NCBI GenBank assembly: GCA_036961355.1
Contig: JBALVL010000006.1
Span: 74,045 to 138,044, forward strand
DNA: 64,000 nucleotides
Origin: Motiliproteus sp036961355
GTDB taxonomy: Bacteria > Pseudomonadota > Gammaproteobacteria > Pseudomonadales > Balneatricaceae
Direction of reading: 5' to 3'
In this document: positions 55,403-64,000 of the stretch, piece after piece
Position numbering within the stretch: the first letter of the stretch is position 1
Layout of the letters: each line of letters begins with the position of its first letter
Notes under the pieces: model-generated
Told to the model about the DNA's origin: nothing
The model's input: only the letters and a program-made list of their open reading frames with translations
Database searches by the model: none
Program-made: the position numbers and the translations under genes

Positions 55403-55663
55403 TTATTCGTGAACGTCGTATTTCTGATCAAGCTTGTTCATGCTCGATGCATAAGCGATGATCAAACCGCAAAATACGTAGATCGATCCCTGCTGAGCGA
55501 ACCAGAATCCCAATTGAAATCCGAAGAAATCAATAGAGTTAAGCTCTTCAATAAACAGGATTCCGCAGCCGTAAGAGACTACGAACCAGACTATGAGGTA
55601 GGAGAAAATGATCTTAATATTCTCTTTCCAATAAGCCTGGGCATCTTCTTTACTAATGCTCAT
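55403..55663 (-). CDS. Sodium:solute symporter small subunit (DUF4212)
   Basis: The 86-residue protein has two membrane helices (IIFSYLIVWFVVSYGCGILF and IYVFCGLIIAYASSMNKL) and the family motif AYWKENIKI. It matches the VC_2705-type small subunit (TIGR03647/DUF4212). It lies 43 bases before the large subunit on the same strand and is presumably its membrane partner. Confidence 0.9.
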   Translation of the reverse strand: MSISKEDAQAYWKENIKIIFSYLIVWFVVSYGCGILFIEELNSIDFFGFQLGFWFAQQGSIYVFCGLIIAYASSMNKLDQKYDVHE

Positions 55664-55948
55664 GGCACATTCCTTCTTAGTTGTTGTTATTTATTTGTTG
55701 TTATTAGGCTCGGGTGGAGGCAATACAGTTGGGAAGTTAACAAAGTCCGTATGCAAACAAACCTCAACTTTAGTCTGAACGATTTATAAAACCGACTCAT
55801 CGATCGCAAACAACTCGTAAAAAACTATTATATTCAACGCACTAGCAGATTAACATAATTATCAACAGAGGCCGCTAGACGATGGTCTTAAACGCCCTGA
55901 TTTCCGACTTTGGTATGATGCATCTTTAACCTGAAACCGGACCACCTT

Positions 55949-58900
55949 ATGCAAAACCCCCTGCTTGACGGCTGGTTTATAATTCTGATCTCGCTGACCT
56001 ATGTAGGCGTGCTTTTTGCGATAGCATCCTTCGGCGAACGCCATGCCCGGCAGATCTTCAACTCCCGCACCCGGCCGATCATCTACAGCCTGTCACTGGC
56101 GGTTTATGCCACATCCTGGACCTTCTATGGCGCTGTCGGTCGCGCCAGCACCAGTGGCTGGGAGTTTCTAGCAACCTACCTGGGGCCGATTCTGACCTTT
56201 ATCTTCTTGTGGCAGGTGTTCACCAAAATTGTCATGGTCAGCAAGCAGCAGAACATCACCACTATCTCGGACTTTATCGCATCACGTTATGGCAAAAGCC
56301 AAAGCCTGGCCGTTCTGGTTACCTGCATCGCTGTACTGGGGATCGTGCCGTATATCGCGCTACAGCTAAAAGCGGTAGCGATCAGCTATGACGCTCTCAC
56401 CGCTGCCGCCGGAGAAGCATCCAGCGGCAGCGACACGGCATTATTTGTGGCCCTATTGATGGCGCTATTTTCGATCCTGTTCGGCACCCGTCATATTGAC
56501 GCCACCGAGCACCACGAAGGGATCGTATTAGCGATCGCGTTCGAATCGATCATCAAACTTGCCGCCTTTATCGCTGTCGGGCTGTACGTCACCTTTGGTA
56601 TTTTTGATGGCTTTGACAACCTATTCAGTCAAGCCGCCGACGAGCTGGCAAACAACGAGAACTTTCGTACCGATTTCATCGAAACCAGCTTCCTGACAGA
56701 GACATTACTCGCCGCGGCCGCCATTATTTGCCTACCGCGCCAGTTTCACGTCGCCGTGGTCGAAAACGCCGACCCCCGCGATCTGCGGTTGGCCCGATGG
56801 ATCTTTCCCGGCTACCTGATCCTGGCCAGCCTGTTTGTGTTACCGATCGCCACTGCAGGCATGCTGACTTTCCCGGACGGGAGCGTCGACGCCGACACCT
56901 TCGTCCTGACTCTGCCACTGGCCGCACACCAGAATGAGCTGGCGATGTTTGCCTTTATCGGCGGTCTGTCAGCCGCAACTTCGATGGTAATCGTCGCCAC
57001 CATCACGCTCAGCACCATGGTTTGTAACGACATCGTTATGCCGATGTTATTGCGCCTACCCTGGCTCAAGTTGTCGCAGAACAAAGATCTGGGGGCGTTG
57101 TTACTACGAGTGCGTCGTCTTACCATCTTCAACCTGATGCTGCTAGCCTACTTCTATTACCGCATCTTCGGTGATACCGGCTCACTGGCATCGTTCGGTC
57201 TATTGGCGTTTGTCGCTGTCGCCCAGTTCGCTCCGGCTCTGCTTGGTGCTGTGCTATGGAGCAAAGGTAGCCGCCAAGGCGCTTTGGCTGGCATCAGTGT
57301 CGGCTTTATCATCTGGCTATACACGCTGGTCTTCCCGATCATGTCTAATGTCGGCCTAGTTCCCGAGTACATTGACGCGTTCATCTGGCAGAGTCATTGG
57401 CTCCATCCGAACGCACTGTTCGGTATCGAATTTCCCGACCACCTCAGCCACGGAACGTTCTGGAGCCTGACGTTCAATATCGCCCTGTTCGTCATCGTAT
57501 CGCGCTACTCCAATTTGCGCTTAATCGACAGAATTCAAGCCAGCACCTACGTCGACACCCAGGATATCGGTGGCAGCCAGCCCGCTCATGCGCTTAGCGG
57601 CACCACCACGGTTGGCGACCTGCAACTCTTAACCGAGCGATTCCTGGGTATCAATAGGGCCCGCAGCGCCTTCGACAGCTTCGCCCAGCAGCGCGGTGAC
57701 AGCCCACCGGTCAGTGGTGATAAAGCCTCGAACGAGTTGATCGATTATATTGAGCGATTACTGGCAGGGGTTATCGGCGCCTCATCGGCCCGAATACTGG
57801 TCGCATCAACGCTGCAGGGGCGCGATATGCAACTGGGTGATGTCGTCACCATTGTTGACGAAGCCAGCAAGGTGCTCAAATTCAACCGCTCGTTGCTACA
57901 GTCCACCATCGAGAACATCAACCAGGGAATCAGTGTAGTCGATCAACAGATGCGTCTGGTGGCCTGGAATCAACGTTATCTGGAGATGTTTGACTACCCC
58001 AAAGACCTGATCTGCATCGGCCGTCCCGCCGCAGAAGTGTTCGAGTACAACGCTAAAATGGGGGAGTATGGTCCTGGCGACAGCAGCAGCCACGTGGCCC
58101 GCCGGATGGCGATCCTCACCTCAGGCGAGTCGCACTCCTATATCCGCTACCGCCAGAACGGCACGGTACTGGAGATCCAAGGCAATCCGATGCCCGGCGA
58201 TGGCTACGTCAACACCTACCGCGATATCACCGAGCATAAACGTACCGAAGAGGCACTGCGTGAAAGCGAGCAGAGCATCCGCCTGTATACCGACAACGTG
58301 CCGGTGCTGATCGCTTACCTCGACAAAGAGAGACGCTATCTGTTTGTCAACAAAGCCTATGCCGAAACCTTCGGAATCCATGACCGCCACCGAGTCTCCG
58401 GCACCCCCTGTTATAAAGTACTGCCGCCGATGCAGTACGACAGCCGCACGCCCTTCATCAGCAAGGTATTAGAAGGAGAGCGACAAAACTTCGAGATCAA
58501 ACTGCCACCCCGCTCCGACGGCCAAATTCGTTATGCCGACGTCACCTACATCCCTCATGCCGGTGAATACGGTGACATCATGGGTTACTTCACCCTCTAC
58601 CAAGATATCACCGAGCGCCGTATGGCGGAGGTGGCGCTGCAAGAGACCAATGAAAACCTAGAACTGCGGGTACACGAACGAACCCAGGCGATCTCAGCCA
58701 TCAACCGTGAGCTACGCAAAGAGAACACCATCCGCTCCCTGATGGAGGACGAACTGCGCCAAGCCAAGGCCGATGCTGAAGCCGCCAACGTCGGCAAGAC
58801 ACGCTTTTTGGCGGCCGCCAGCCACGACCTGCTGCAGCCACTCAATGCCGCCCGGTTATTCGCCTCGGCGCTGGCACAACAAAATCATGATGAGACCACA

Positions 58901-59890
58901 GGAGAGCTGGTCCATAACCTCGACGGCTCGCTCAAAGCCGCCGAAGAGCTACTGGTTACCCTGCTCGACATCTCCAAGCTGGATGCCGGCGCACTGGAAC
59001 CCAAATTCAGCCACTTCAGCCTGGCACGACTGTTCGGCACGTTGGCTGCCGAATTCACCGCAATGGCGAACGAGAAAGGGCTTGAGTTCCGTAATGTCAG
59101 TTGCGACAAAGTGATCTATAGCGATCAGCAACTGTTGCGACGGGTGTTACAAAACTTCCTCTCCAATGCCATCCGCTACACCCAGTCGGGGAAAATCCTG
59201 CTCGGCTGCCGTCGCATCAATAACTGTCTGCGCATCGAAGTGTGGGATACCGGAGTTGGCATTCCCGATAGTAAGATCAACGAAGTGTTTGAAGAGTTCC
59301 GTCGTATCGACAACCCCAAACACTCACAGGTACAAGGGCTAGGACTTGGCTTGGCGATCACCGAGCGGATCGCTCGTATCCTTAACCACAAGCTGCAAGT
59401 TCGCTCCTGGCCCGGCTCCGGCACGGTGTTCAGCGTCGACGTTCAGCTGGGCGATCCAAGCCAGGTCAAACAAGCCATAAAGTCTGCCGGCCCGAGCAAA
59501 CGAGCCAGCAACCTGGCGGGCATCAAAGTGCTGTGCATCGACAACGAACCAAACATCCTGCAAGGGATGGCTGCACTTCTACGGGGCTGGTCATGCGAGG
59601 TGCGGACTGCGGTGCACGAAGATGAGCTGATCGAGTCGCTAACAGAGCAACCTTTCCAACCGGATATCATCCTCGCCGACTACCACCTCAGCGAAACGCA
59701 CACCGGGGTGATCGCCCTGCGTCGGCTTGAGCCTTACTGGTCGCAGTCGGTGCCTGCCATTGTCATCACGGCCGATCGTACCGACGAAGTTAAGCAGGAT
59801 GTGGCCGAGCAAGGGCGACAGCTATTGCACAAGCCGATAAAACCGGCGGCGCTTCGAGCGATGATGAATACCGTGCTAGCGCACCGCTAA
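55949..59890 (+). CDS. Transporter-fused hybrid sensor histidine kinase (CrbS type)
   Basis: The 1,313-residue protein starts with an SSS-type transporter domain of about 13 helices (1-530). A cytosolic region with PAS domains (about 640-760 and 775-900) follows. The histidine kinase has phospho-His near residue 959 in AAASHDLLQPLNAARLF and ATP-binding boxes NFLSNAIRYTQ, DTGVGIP and GLGLGLAI. A C-terminal receiver has phospho-Asp in IILADYHLSETH. The layout is that of CrbS/NahK-like kinases that sense acetate-related solutes. It lies divergent from the symporter genes and convergent with a LuxR regulator, which is its likely partner. The ligand is inferred, not seen. Confidence 0.93.
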   Translation: MQNPLLDGWFIILISLTYVGVLFAIASFGERHARQIFNSRTRPIIYSLSLAVYATSWTFYGAVGRASTSGWEFLATYLGPILTFIFLWQVFTKIVMVSKQQNITTISDFIASRYGKSQSLAVLVTCIAVLGIVPYIALQLKAVAISYDALTAAAGEASSGSDTALFVALLMALFSILFGTRHIDATEHHEGIVLAIAFESIIKLAAFIAVGLYVTFGIFDGFDNLFSQAADELANNENFRTDFIETSFLTETLLAAAAIICLPRQFHVAVVENADPRDLRLARWIFPGYLILASLFVLPIATAGMLTFPDGSVDADTFVLTLPLAAHQNELAMFAFIGGLSAATSMVIVATITLSTMVCNDIVMPMLLRLPWLKLSQNKDLGALLLRVRRLTIFNLMLLAYFYYRIFGDTGSLASFGLLAFVAVAQFAPALLGAVLWSKGSRQGALAGISVGFIIWLYTLVFPIMSNVGLVPEYIDAFIWQSHWLHPNALFGIEFPDHLSHGTFWSLTFNIALFVIVSRYSNLRLIDRIQASTYVDTQDIGGSQPAHALSGTTTVGDLQLLTERFLGINRARSAFDSFAQQRGDSPPVSGDKASNELIDYIERLLAGVIGASSARILVASTLQGRDMQLGDVVTIVDEASKVLKFNRSLLQSTIENINQGISVVDQQMRLVAWNQRYLEMFDYPKDLICIGRPAAEVFEYNAKMGEYGPGDSSSHVARRMAILTSGESHSYIRYRQNGTVLEIQGNPMPGDGYVNTYRDITEHKRTEEALRESEQSIRLYTDNVPVLIAYLDKERRYLFVNKAYAETFGIHDRHRVSGTPCYKVLPPMQYDSRTPFISKVLEGERQNFEIKLPPRSDGQIRYADVTYIPHAGEYGDIMGYFTLYQDITERRMAEVALQETNENLELRVHERTQAISAINRELRKENTIRSLMEDELRQAKADAEAANVGKTRFLAAASHDLLQPLNAARLFASALAQQNHDETTGELVHNLDGSLKAAEELLVTLLDISKLDAGALEPKFSHFSLARLFGTLAAEFTAMANEKGLEFRNVSCDKVIYSDQQLLRRVLQNFLSNAIRYTQSGKILLGCRRINNCLRIEVWDTGVGIPDSKINEVFEEFRRIDNPKHSQVQGLGLGLAITERIARILNHKLQVRSWPGSGTVFSVDVQLGDPSQVKQAIKSAGPSKRASNLAGIKVLCIDNEPNILQGMAALLRGWSCEVRTAVHEDELIESLTEQPFQPDIILADYHLSETHTGVIALRRLEPYWSQSVPAIVITADRTDEVKQDVAEQGRQLLHKPIKPAALRAMMNTVLAHR

Positions 59891-59936
59891 TGCCCACGAA
59901 GCCTTCGGCTAAAGCCACCACATAAATGTCAGGCAC

Positions 59937-59967
59937 AAAAAAACCGGGTGACACCCGGTTTTTTTAC
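59937..59967. terminator. Bidirectional terminator between kinase and regulator genes
   Basis: AAACCGGGT and ACCCGGTTT flank a three-base loop, with A tracts on the left and seven T on the right. It serves the convergent kinase (+) and response regulator (-) genes, about 47 bases after the kinase stop. Confidence 0.9.
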
Positions 59968-59995
59968 AGCGATTTTTCTAAAAAATAGTGCGGCG

Positions 59996-60658
59996 TTACA
60001 TCTCGGTTTTGGGTGGCTCAACCCCCATCCGGTTAGCCTCAATCACTGCCTGTGTTCGGCTATGAACACCGAGCTTACGTAAAATCGCGGTGACGTGTGC
60101 CTTGATCGTCGCTTCGCTGACGCTCAGCTCATAAGCGATCTGTTTGTTGAGTAAACCCTCGGTCAGCATCATCAATACACGGAACTGTTGCGGCGTTAAC
60201 GAGCCGAGCTTTTCCGCAAAGATCGCATCTTCAGAACTTACCGTAGCATCGCCGTCAACAACCTCCTGCGGCAGCCAAACTTCGCCTTCAAGGACAGCCT
60301 GAATTGCTTCGGAGATGATCTCCAGTGACGATGACTTAGGAATGAAACCAGACGCACCGTATTCGACGGCACGTAACATCACATGCGGCTGTTCGCTGCC
60401 CGAGACAACAACAACCGGCATACTGGGATTTTGGCCACGCAAGTAGGCCAAACCGGTAAAACCGCTGGTGCCCGGCATATGCAGGTCCAACAACACCAAG
60501 TCAGCATCGGCATGCGCCTGAACCGTCTCCTGTAGTGATGCCAGCGAGTCTGTTTCGATCATTTCAACACCGCTAACCGCTTGAGAAACGGCCTGTTTGA
60601 GCGCCGCTCGAAACAGCGGATGATCGTCGGCAATAATAATTTTCTGGGCTAGCTGCAT
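59996..60658 (-). CDS. LuxR-type response regulator (CrbR type)
   Basis: The product has 220 residues from ATG 60658 (MQLAQKIIIADDHPLF). The receiver domain has acidic IIADDHPL, phospho-Asp in LVLLDLHMPGTSG and Lys in FIPKSS. The C-terminal LuxR helix-turn-helix is LTPQQFRVLMMLTEGLLNKQIAYELSVSEATIKAHVTAILRKLGVHSR. The open frame reaches 60730, but that extension contains the acs terminator and is not coding. The gene lies between the CrbS-like kinase and acs, so activation of acs and of the symporter in response to acetate is expected from the known CrbSR system. Confidence 0.9.
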   Translation of the reverse strand: MQLAQKIIIADDHPLFRAALKQAVSQAVSGVEMIETDSLASLQETVQAHADADLVLLDLHMPGTSGFTGLAYLRGQNPSMPVVVVSGSEQPHVMLRAVEYGASGFIPKSSSLEIISEAIQAVLEGEVWLPQEVVDGDATVSSEDAIFAEKLGSLTPQQFRVLMMLTEGLLNKQIAYELSVSEATIKAHVTAILRKLGVHSRTQAVIEANRMGVEPPKTEM

Positions 60659-60703
60659 CCTATTCGATCCTCGATAAGCTTCCGTTGCAGAAAGCACTAT
60701 GCC

Positions 60704-60742
60704 AAAAAAAACTCCCCTAGTGTAAAACACTCAGGGGAGTTT
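60704..60742 (-). terminator. Terminator of acs
   Basis: On the minus strand AAAACTCCCCTGAGTG, a short loop, then CACTAGGGGAGTTTTTTTT form a long near-perfect stem with a T run, about 75 bases after the acs stop. It separates acs from the downstream regulator gene. Confidence 0.9.
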
Positions 60743-60817
60743 TCAACCGGCCAACAACCGCTTAGCTAATATATATCAACAATAGCGGTTATCTTTAACC
60801 GTACTAACACCTAACGA

Positions 60818-62767
60818 TTACTTACGGTTCTGACGGTTATCGATCAGGTCATCAACGACCGTAGGGTCAGCCAGTGTTGAAGTATCGCCCAACGCATCGA
60901 AATCGTTTTCAGCCACTTTGCGCAGAATCCGACGCATAATCTTGCCTGAACGGGTCTTAGGTAACCCCGGCGCAAACTGAATCAGATCCGGTGTTGCGAT
61001 CGGCCCGATCTCGGTGCGCACCCAGTTACGCAGCTCTTTGAGCAGCTCATCGGACTCTTCCTCACCCGCTTGCAAAGTCACGTAAACGTAGATGCCCTGC
61101 CCTTTGATCTCATGCGGATAACCGACCACGGCAGCTTCAGCAACTTTAGGATGCGCAACCAGTGCTGATTCAACCTCGGCAGTGCCCATGCGGTGACCGG
61201 AAACGTTGATCACATCATCGACTCGACCGGTGATCCAGTAATAGCCATCCTCATCACGACGAGCACCGTCACCGGTGGTGTAGAAGCCTTTGAAGGTTGA
61301 GAAGTAGGTCTGCACGTACCGCTCATGATCACCCCAAATCGAACGCCCCTGACCCGGCCAGCTATCGGTAATAACCAGATTGCCGTCGACCGCACCTTCA
61401 AGAACATTACCTTCGTTGTCGACCAGCGCAGGCTGTACACCAAAGAACGGACGTGTTGCAGAACCTGGCTTGGCTGGCGTTGCACCCGGCAACGGCAGAA
61501 TCATCAAGCCACCGGTCTCGGTCTGCCACCAGGTATCAACGATCGGGCATTTTTCATTACCCATGATGCGGTGGTACCACTCCCAGGCCTCAGGGTTGAT
61601 AGGTTCACCGACCGAGCCCAACAGCTTCAAGCTGGACATGTCAGAATCACCCAGCACGTCTTCGCCTTGCTGCATCAACGCACGGATCGCCGTTGGTGCC
61701 GTGTAGAACTGATTAACCTTATGCTTTTCGATCACTCGACCGAAACGTGACATATCTGGGTAGCTGGGTACGCCTTCGAACATCAGCGAAGTCGCGCCGT
61801 TGGCCAGCGGGCCATAAACAATATAGCTGTGACCGGTAACCCAACCGACGTCGGCAGTACACCAATAGATGTCGCCATCTTTATAATCGAAGGCGTACTT
61901 GTGGGTCATCGCGGCATAGACCATGTAGCCGCCAGTGGTGTGCTTAAGACCTTTAGGCTGCCCCGTGGAACCGGAGGTGTAGAGGATAAACAACGGATCT
62001 TCCGCCGCCATCTCTTCCGGTGCGCATTCGCTAGACACATCGGCGGTGATGTCTTCGTACCAAACATCACGGCCTTCGTTCCAGGCAACATCGCCACCGG
62101 TACGCTTGACCACAACAACGGTCTTACAGCAGGCCGTGCCCGGCTTTTCCAGTGCCTTGTCGACGTTAGCTTTCATCGGTACTGCTTTACCACCACGCAA
62201 CCCCTGATCGGCGGTAATTACCAGACTGGATTCGGCACCTTCGATCCGCGCCGCAATCGCATCGGGAGAGAAACCACCGAAAACAATAGAATGCACCGCA
62301 CCGATACGCGCACAAGCCAGCATCGCTATCGCAGCTTCCGGAATCATCGGCATATACAGCGTGATCACGTCGCCTTTCTTTGCGCCTTGGGCTTTGAGGG
62401 CGTTAGACAGCTTACAGACGCGCTCGTACAGATCACGGTATGTGATGTTAGCGTCATCGCTGGGGTCATCGCCTTCCCAAATGATGGCAACCTGGTCACC
62501 ACGCGTTTCAAGGTGACGATCTAGACAGCTGACAGAAGCGTTCAGGGTGCCGTCTTCATACCAACGAACATCGACATTGTGCGGATCGAAGGAGGTATTC
62601 TTAACCTTGGTGTAGGGCTTGATCCAATCGATGCAATGTCCCTGCTCACCCCAAAACCCCTCAGGATCGTTAACCGACTGTGCGTACATCTCTTCATACT
62701 TGTCGCTATCGATCCAGGCGTCTTTCGCAAAATTAGGATAGATGGGATAGGTCTTTACTTCGCTCAT
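60818..62767 (-). CDS. acs: Acetyl-CoA synthetase
   Basis: The 649-residue length matches Acs, which makes acetyl-CoA from acetate, ATP and CoA through acetyl-AMP. The signature is complete: FILYTSGSTGQPKGLKHTTGGY (P-loop), DVGWVTGHSYIVYGPLANGATSLMFEG, WWQTETGG, YYWITGRVDDVINVSGHR, and the C-terminal acetylation site in PKTRSGKIMRRILRK. Start ATG 62767 has GAGG 7 bases upstream. An inverted repeat lies 48-70 bases before the start. Confidence 0.97.
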   Translation of the reverse strand: MSEVKTYPIYPNFAKDAWIDSDKYEEMYAQSVNDPEGFWGEQGHCIDWIKPYTKVKNTSFDPHNVDVRWYEDGTLNASVSCLDRHLETRGDQVAIIWEGDDPSDDANITYRDLYERVCKLSNALKAQGAKKGDVITLYMPMIPEAAIAMLACARIGAVHSIVFGGFSPDAIAARIEGAESSLVITADQGLRGGKAVPMKANVDKALEKPGTACCKTVVVVKRTGGDVAWNEGRDVWYEDITADVSSECAPEEMAAEDPLFILYTSGSTGQPKGLKHTTGGYMVYAAMTHKYAFDYKDGDIYWCTADVGWVTGHSYIVYGPLANGATSLMFEGVPSYPDMSRFGRVIEKHKVNQFYTAPTAIRALMQQGEDVLGDSDMSSLKLLGSVGEPINPEAWEWYHRIMGNEKCPIVDTWWQTETGGLMILPLPGATPAKPGSATRPFFGVQPALVDNEGNVLEGAVDGNLVITDSWPGQGRSIWGDHERYVQTYFSTFKGFYTTGDGARRDEDGYYWITGRVDDVINVSGHRMGTAEVESALVAHPKVAEAAVVGYPHEIKGQGIYVYVTLQAGEEESDELLKELRNWVRTEIGPIATPDLIQFAPGLPKTRSGKIMRRILRKVAENDFDALGDTSTLADPTVVDDLIDNRQNRK

Positions 62768-62814
62768 CGTGATGCCTCTTTGTAGTAAACTTTTAGGAGT
62801 CTGTTACTCAAGCG

Positions 62815-62837
62815 CGACAATTTGATTATCATTGTCG
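62815..62837 (-). promoter_or_regulatory. Inverted repeat upstream of acs (possible operator, Fur-like)
   Basis: CGACAAT and ATTGTCG flank nine bases. Read on the minus strand the centre contains AATGATAATCA, matching 14 of 19 positions of the Fur consensus by eye. It lies 48-70 bases before the acs ATG. It could be a Fur-like or CrbR site or an mRNA hairpin; none is established. Confidence 0.3.
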
Positions 62838-63032
62838 GTTCAGAGATATTGCATCGATGGCCACCCATTCTTTATACATCAGTAACACTCCGGGTAGCGA
62901 TCCGTTGTTATTAGCCTTGTTTTATACCCAAACGGACTCACCTCTCATAATTAGACATTGGTCTACGCGGCACCTAAATCGCGCATTTTTACGACCAATT
63001 GGCAACACACAACCCACTATTTGGAAGTCACT

Positions 63033-63506
63033 TTGACCCCAACATTGATTATCGCCTGTGAAATGAGCAGCTACGAAGACGACGCTTTTCCGATCGCCAT
63101 CTCTTGGAGTATGGCCGACGGCTGCATCAAAACCAGCCTGATTCGCCCAGAAGATGAATGGTTAGAGCAGAGCGGATACCTGGAGATCGACCCCGACCAA
63201 CTGATGATGGAGGGACACAGCGCCAAAGCGATTTTGGAGGAGCTGCAGGAGGACCGGAACAACGAACCGCTGTACTCTATCGATATCGAACAGACCCAAA
63301 AAGCACTCGATCTGCTTTACGATAGCCTCGGAGGTTGTAACGACCTGCCGTTGCAGCCGCTGCACGAATTGCTCGACGACGTTCCAGCTGAAGAGATAGA
63401 AGCTTGTCGGCAAGAGTGTCTTAGCCTGCTGGAATTCGACCCCTACAGCGCCGAAAGCCAGGTCCGCCTATGGCAGGCGATCTATGCCCGACTGGGCGAG
63501 CAATAA
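63033..63506 (+). CDS. Small protein resembling a DEDD 3'-5' exonuclease with altered active site
   Basis: Start TTG 63033 has GGAAG 5 bases upstream and gives 157 residues. An earlier TTG at 62958 is in frame but without a ribosome binding site. The first part (LIIACEMSSYEDDAFPIAISWSMADGCIKTSLIRPEDEW) has the pattern of the RNase T-like exonuclease family, whose members begin with Asp-x-Glu-x-Ser and then PI-E-hydrophobic; here the first Asp is Cys (ACEMSS). LYSIDIEQTQKALDLLYD could correspond to Exo II. The C-terminus is acidic, with PAEEIEACRQECLSLL. Either a degenerate exonuclease or a binding-only relative. Confidence in function is low; confidence that it is coding is good. Confidence 0.6.
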   Translation: MTPTLIIACEMSSYEDDAFPIAISWSMADGCIKTSLIRPEDEWLEQSGYLEIDPDQLMMEGHSAKAILEELQEDRNNEPLYSIDIEQTQKALDLLYDSLGGCNDLPLQPLHELLDDVPAEEIEACRQECLSLLEFDPYSAESQVRLWQAIYARLGEQ

Positions 63507-63554
63507 CACCCTGCACCGTATTGCGGCAACCCAACATCGCCGTGAGGACACGGC

Positions 63555-63919
63555 TCCCACAGAAAACCACACCCCTGTAGGAGCCCAGCCCTCTGGGCGA
63601 TAGCGCAGCAAAGAAGACTATCCCCTCAGCAACAAGGCAGGGATCAAGATTCCCACAGAAAACCACACCCCTGTAGGAACCCCGTCCTCTGGGCGATAGT
63701 GCAGCAAAGAAGGCTACCCCCTCAGCAACAAGTCAGGGATCAAGGTTCCCACAGAAAACCACACCCCTGTAGGAACCCCGTCCTCTGGGCGATAGTGCAG
63801 CAAAGAAGGCTACCCCCTCAGCAACAAGTCAGGGATCAAGGTTCCCACAGAAAACCACACCCCTGTAGGAGCCCAGTCCTCTGGGCGATAGCGCAGCAAA
63901 GAAGGCTACCCCCCTTAGT
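63555..63919. repeat. 96-bp tandem repeat, four copies, with REP-like palindromes
   Basis: Units begin at 63555, 63651, 63747 and 63843, an exact 96-base step; the last is cut short near 63919. Each starts TCCCACAGAAAACCACACCC, continues TGTAGGA and has a palindrome. In copies 1 and 4 it reads GCCCAG..CTGGGC; in copies 2 and 3 the left arm is CCCCG and pairs poorly. The TGTAGGAGC..GGGCGAT core resembles REP elements of marine gammaproteobacteria and Pseudomonas. Copies 2 and 3 are nearly identical, showing recent duplication. The repeat lies directly after the exonuclease-like gene. Confidence 0.9.
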
Positions 63920-64000
63920 CATAAGGCCAAAAAAGAGCTAAGACCCCACTGCTGTCCCATAGTTTGGAATAAATGAGAAAGCCTGAACCCAAGTGATTAA

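Noticed and set aside
61829..62524. 231-codon frame antisense to acs
   Set aside because: Shadow of the strongly conserved acs frame.
63699..63941. Open frame with 32-residue repeats (QQRRLPPQQQV...)
   Set aside because: It is an artefact of the 96-base tandem repeat, whose length is a multiple of three; there is no ribosome binding site or family match.

Overview
The window looks like the chromosome of a motile, polarly flagellated marine-type gammaproteobacterium of the Oceanospirillales/Pseudomonadales kind. The evidence is the Pseudomonas-like gene order (fliE to flhB, flhA-flhF-fleN-fliA, cheYZAB, motCD, parC-parP, cheW, DUF2802, an FlhB-tail protein, a FliK-like protein, then ccmA), a VC_2705-type acetate symporter cluster, and the mnmC, ligA, zipA and yebG homologues. 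The genus cannot be told from the sequence alone. No rRNA, tRNA, CRISPR array, prophage or insertion sequence was seen.

Layout. Positions 1-1520 hold a double-cupin protein cut by the window edge, a yebG gene behind a textbook LexA box, and an acyl-CoA thioesterase. Positions 1836-4803 hold a heme-sensor/PAS/GGDEF/EAL cyclic-di-GMP gene broken by two single-base frameshifts. Positions 5034-8175 hold a tightly overlapped three-gene operon: a lipoprotein with an aspartic-protease-like domain, an inactive transglutaminase fused to a multi-helix membrane domain, and a RimK-like ATP-grasp ligase. It probably acts on a cell-envelope peptide or metabolite, and its function is poorly understood. Next come a membrane diguanylate cyclase, mnmC, a CBS-domain protein and, convergently, DUF4126, a YheU-like protein, ligA, zipA and an incomplete cytochrome c maturation operon. 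That operon has ccmA, B, C, D and H but no ccmE, F or G.

Positions 20563-50608 are a near-complete flagellar and chemotaxis island, almost all on the minus strand. Transcription order on that strand is fliEFGHIJ, fliK, fliLMNOPQR-flhB, flhA-flhF-fleN-fliA, cheYZAB-motCD-parC-parP-cheW-DUF2802. Four sigma-54 (-24/-12) promoter matches precede fliE, fliK, fliL (weaker) and flhA, so the island divides into transcription units in the way known for FleQ/RpoN-controlled flagella. A 23-codon micro-ORF sits exactly in the fliI-fliJ junction.

Positions 50918-62767 are an acetate-use module. It contains a DnaQ-like exonuclease, a cNMP/CBS/DUF294 protein, the large and small subunits of an acetate-type Na+ symporter, a 1,313-residue transporter-fused hybrid histidine kinase, a LuxR-type response regulator (CrbS/CrbR type) and acetyl-CoA synthetase. 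The kinase and regulator are expected to switch on the symporter and acs.

The right edge has a small protein resembling a DEDD exonuclease with an altered active site, followed by four copies of a 96-bp tandem repeat containing REP-like palindromes.
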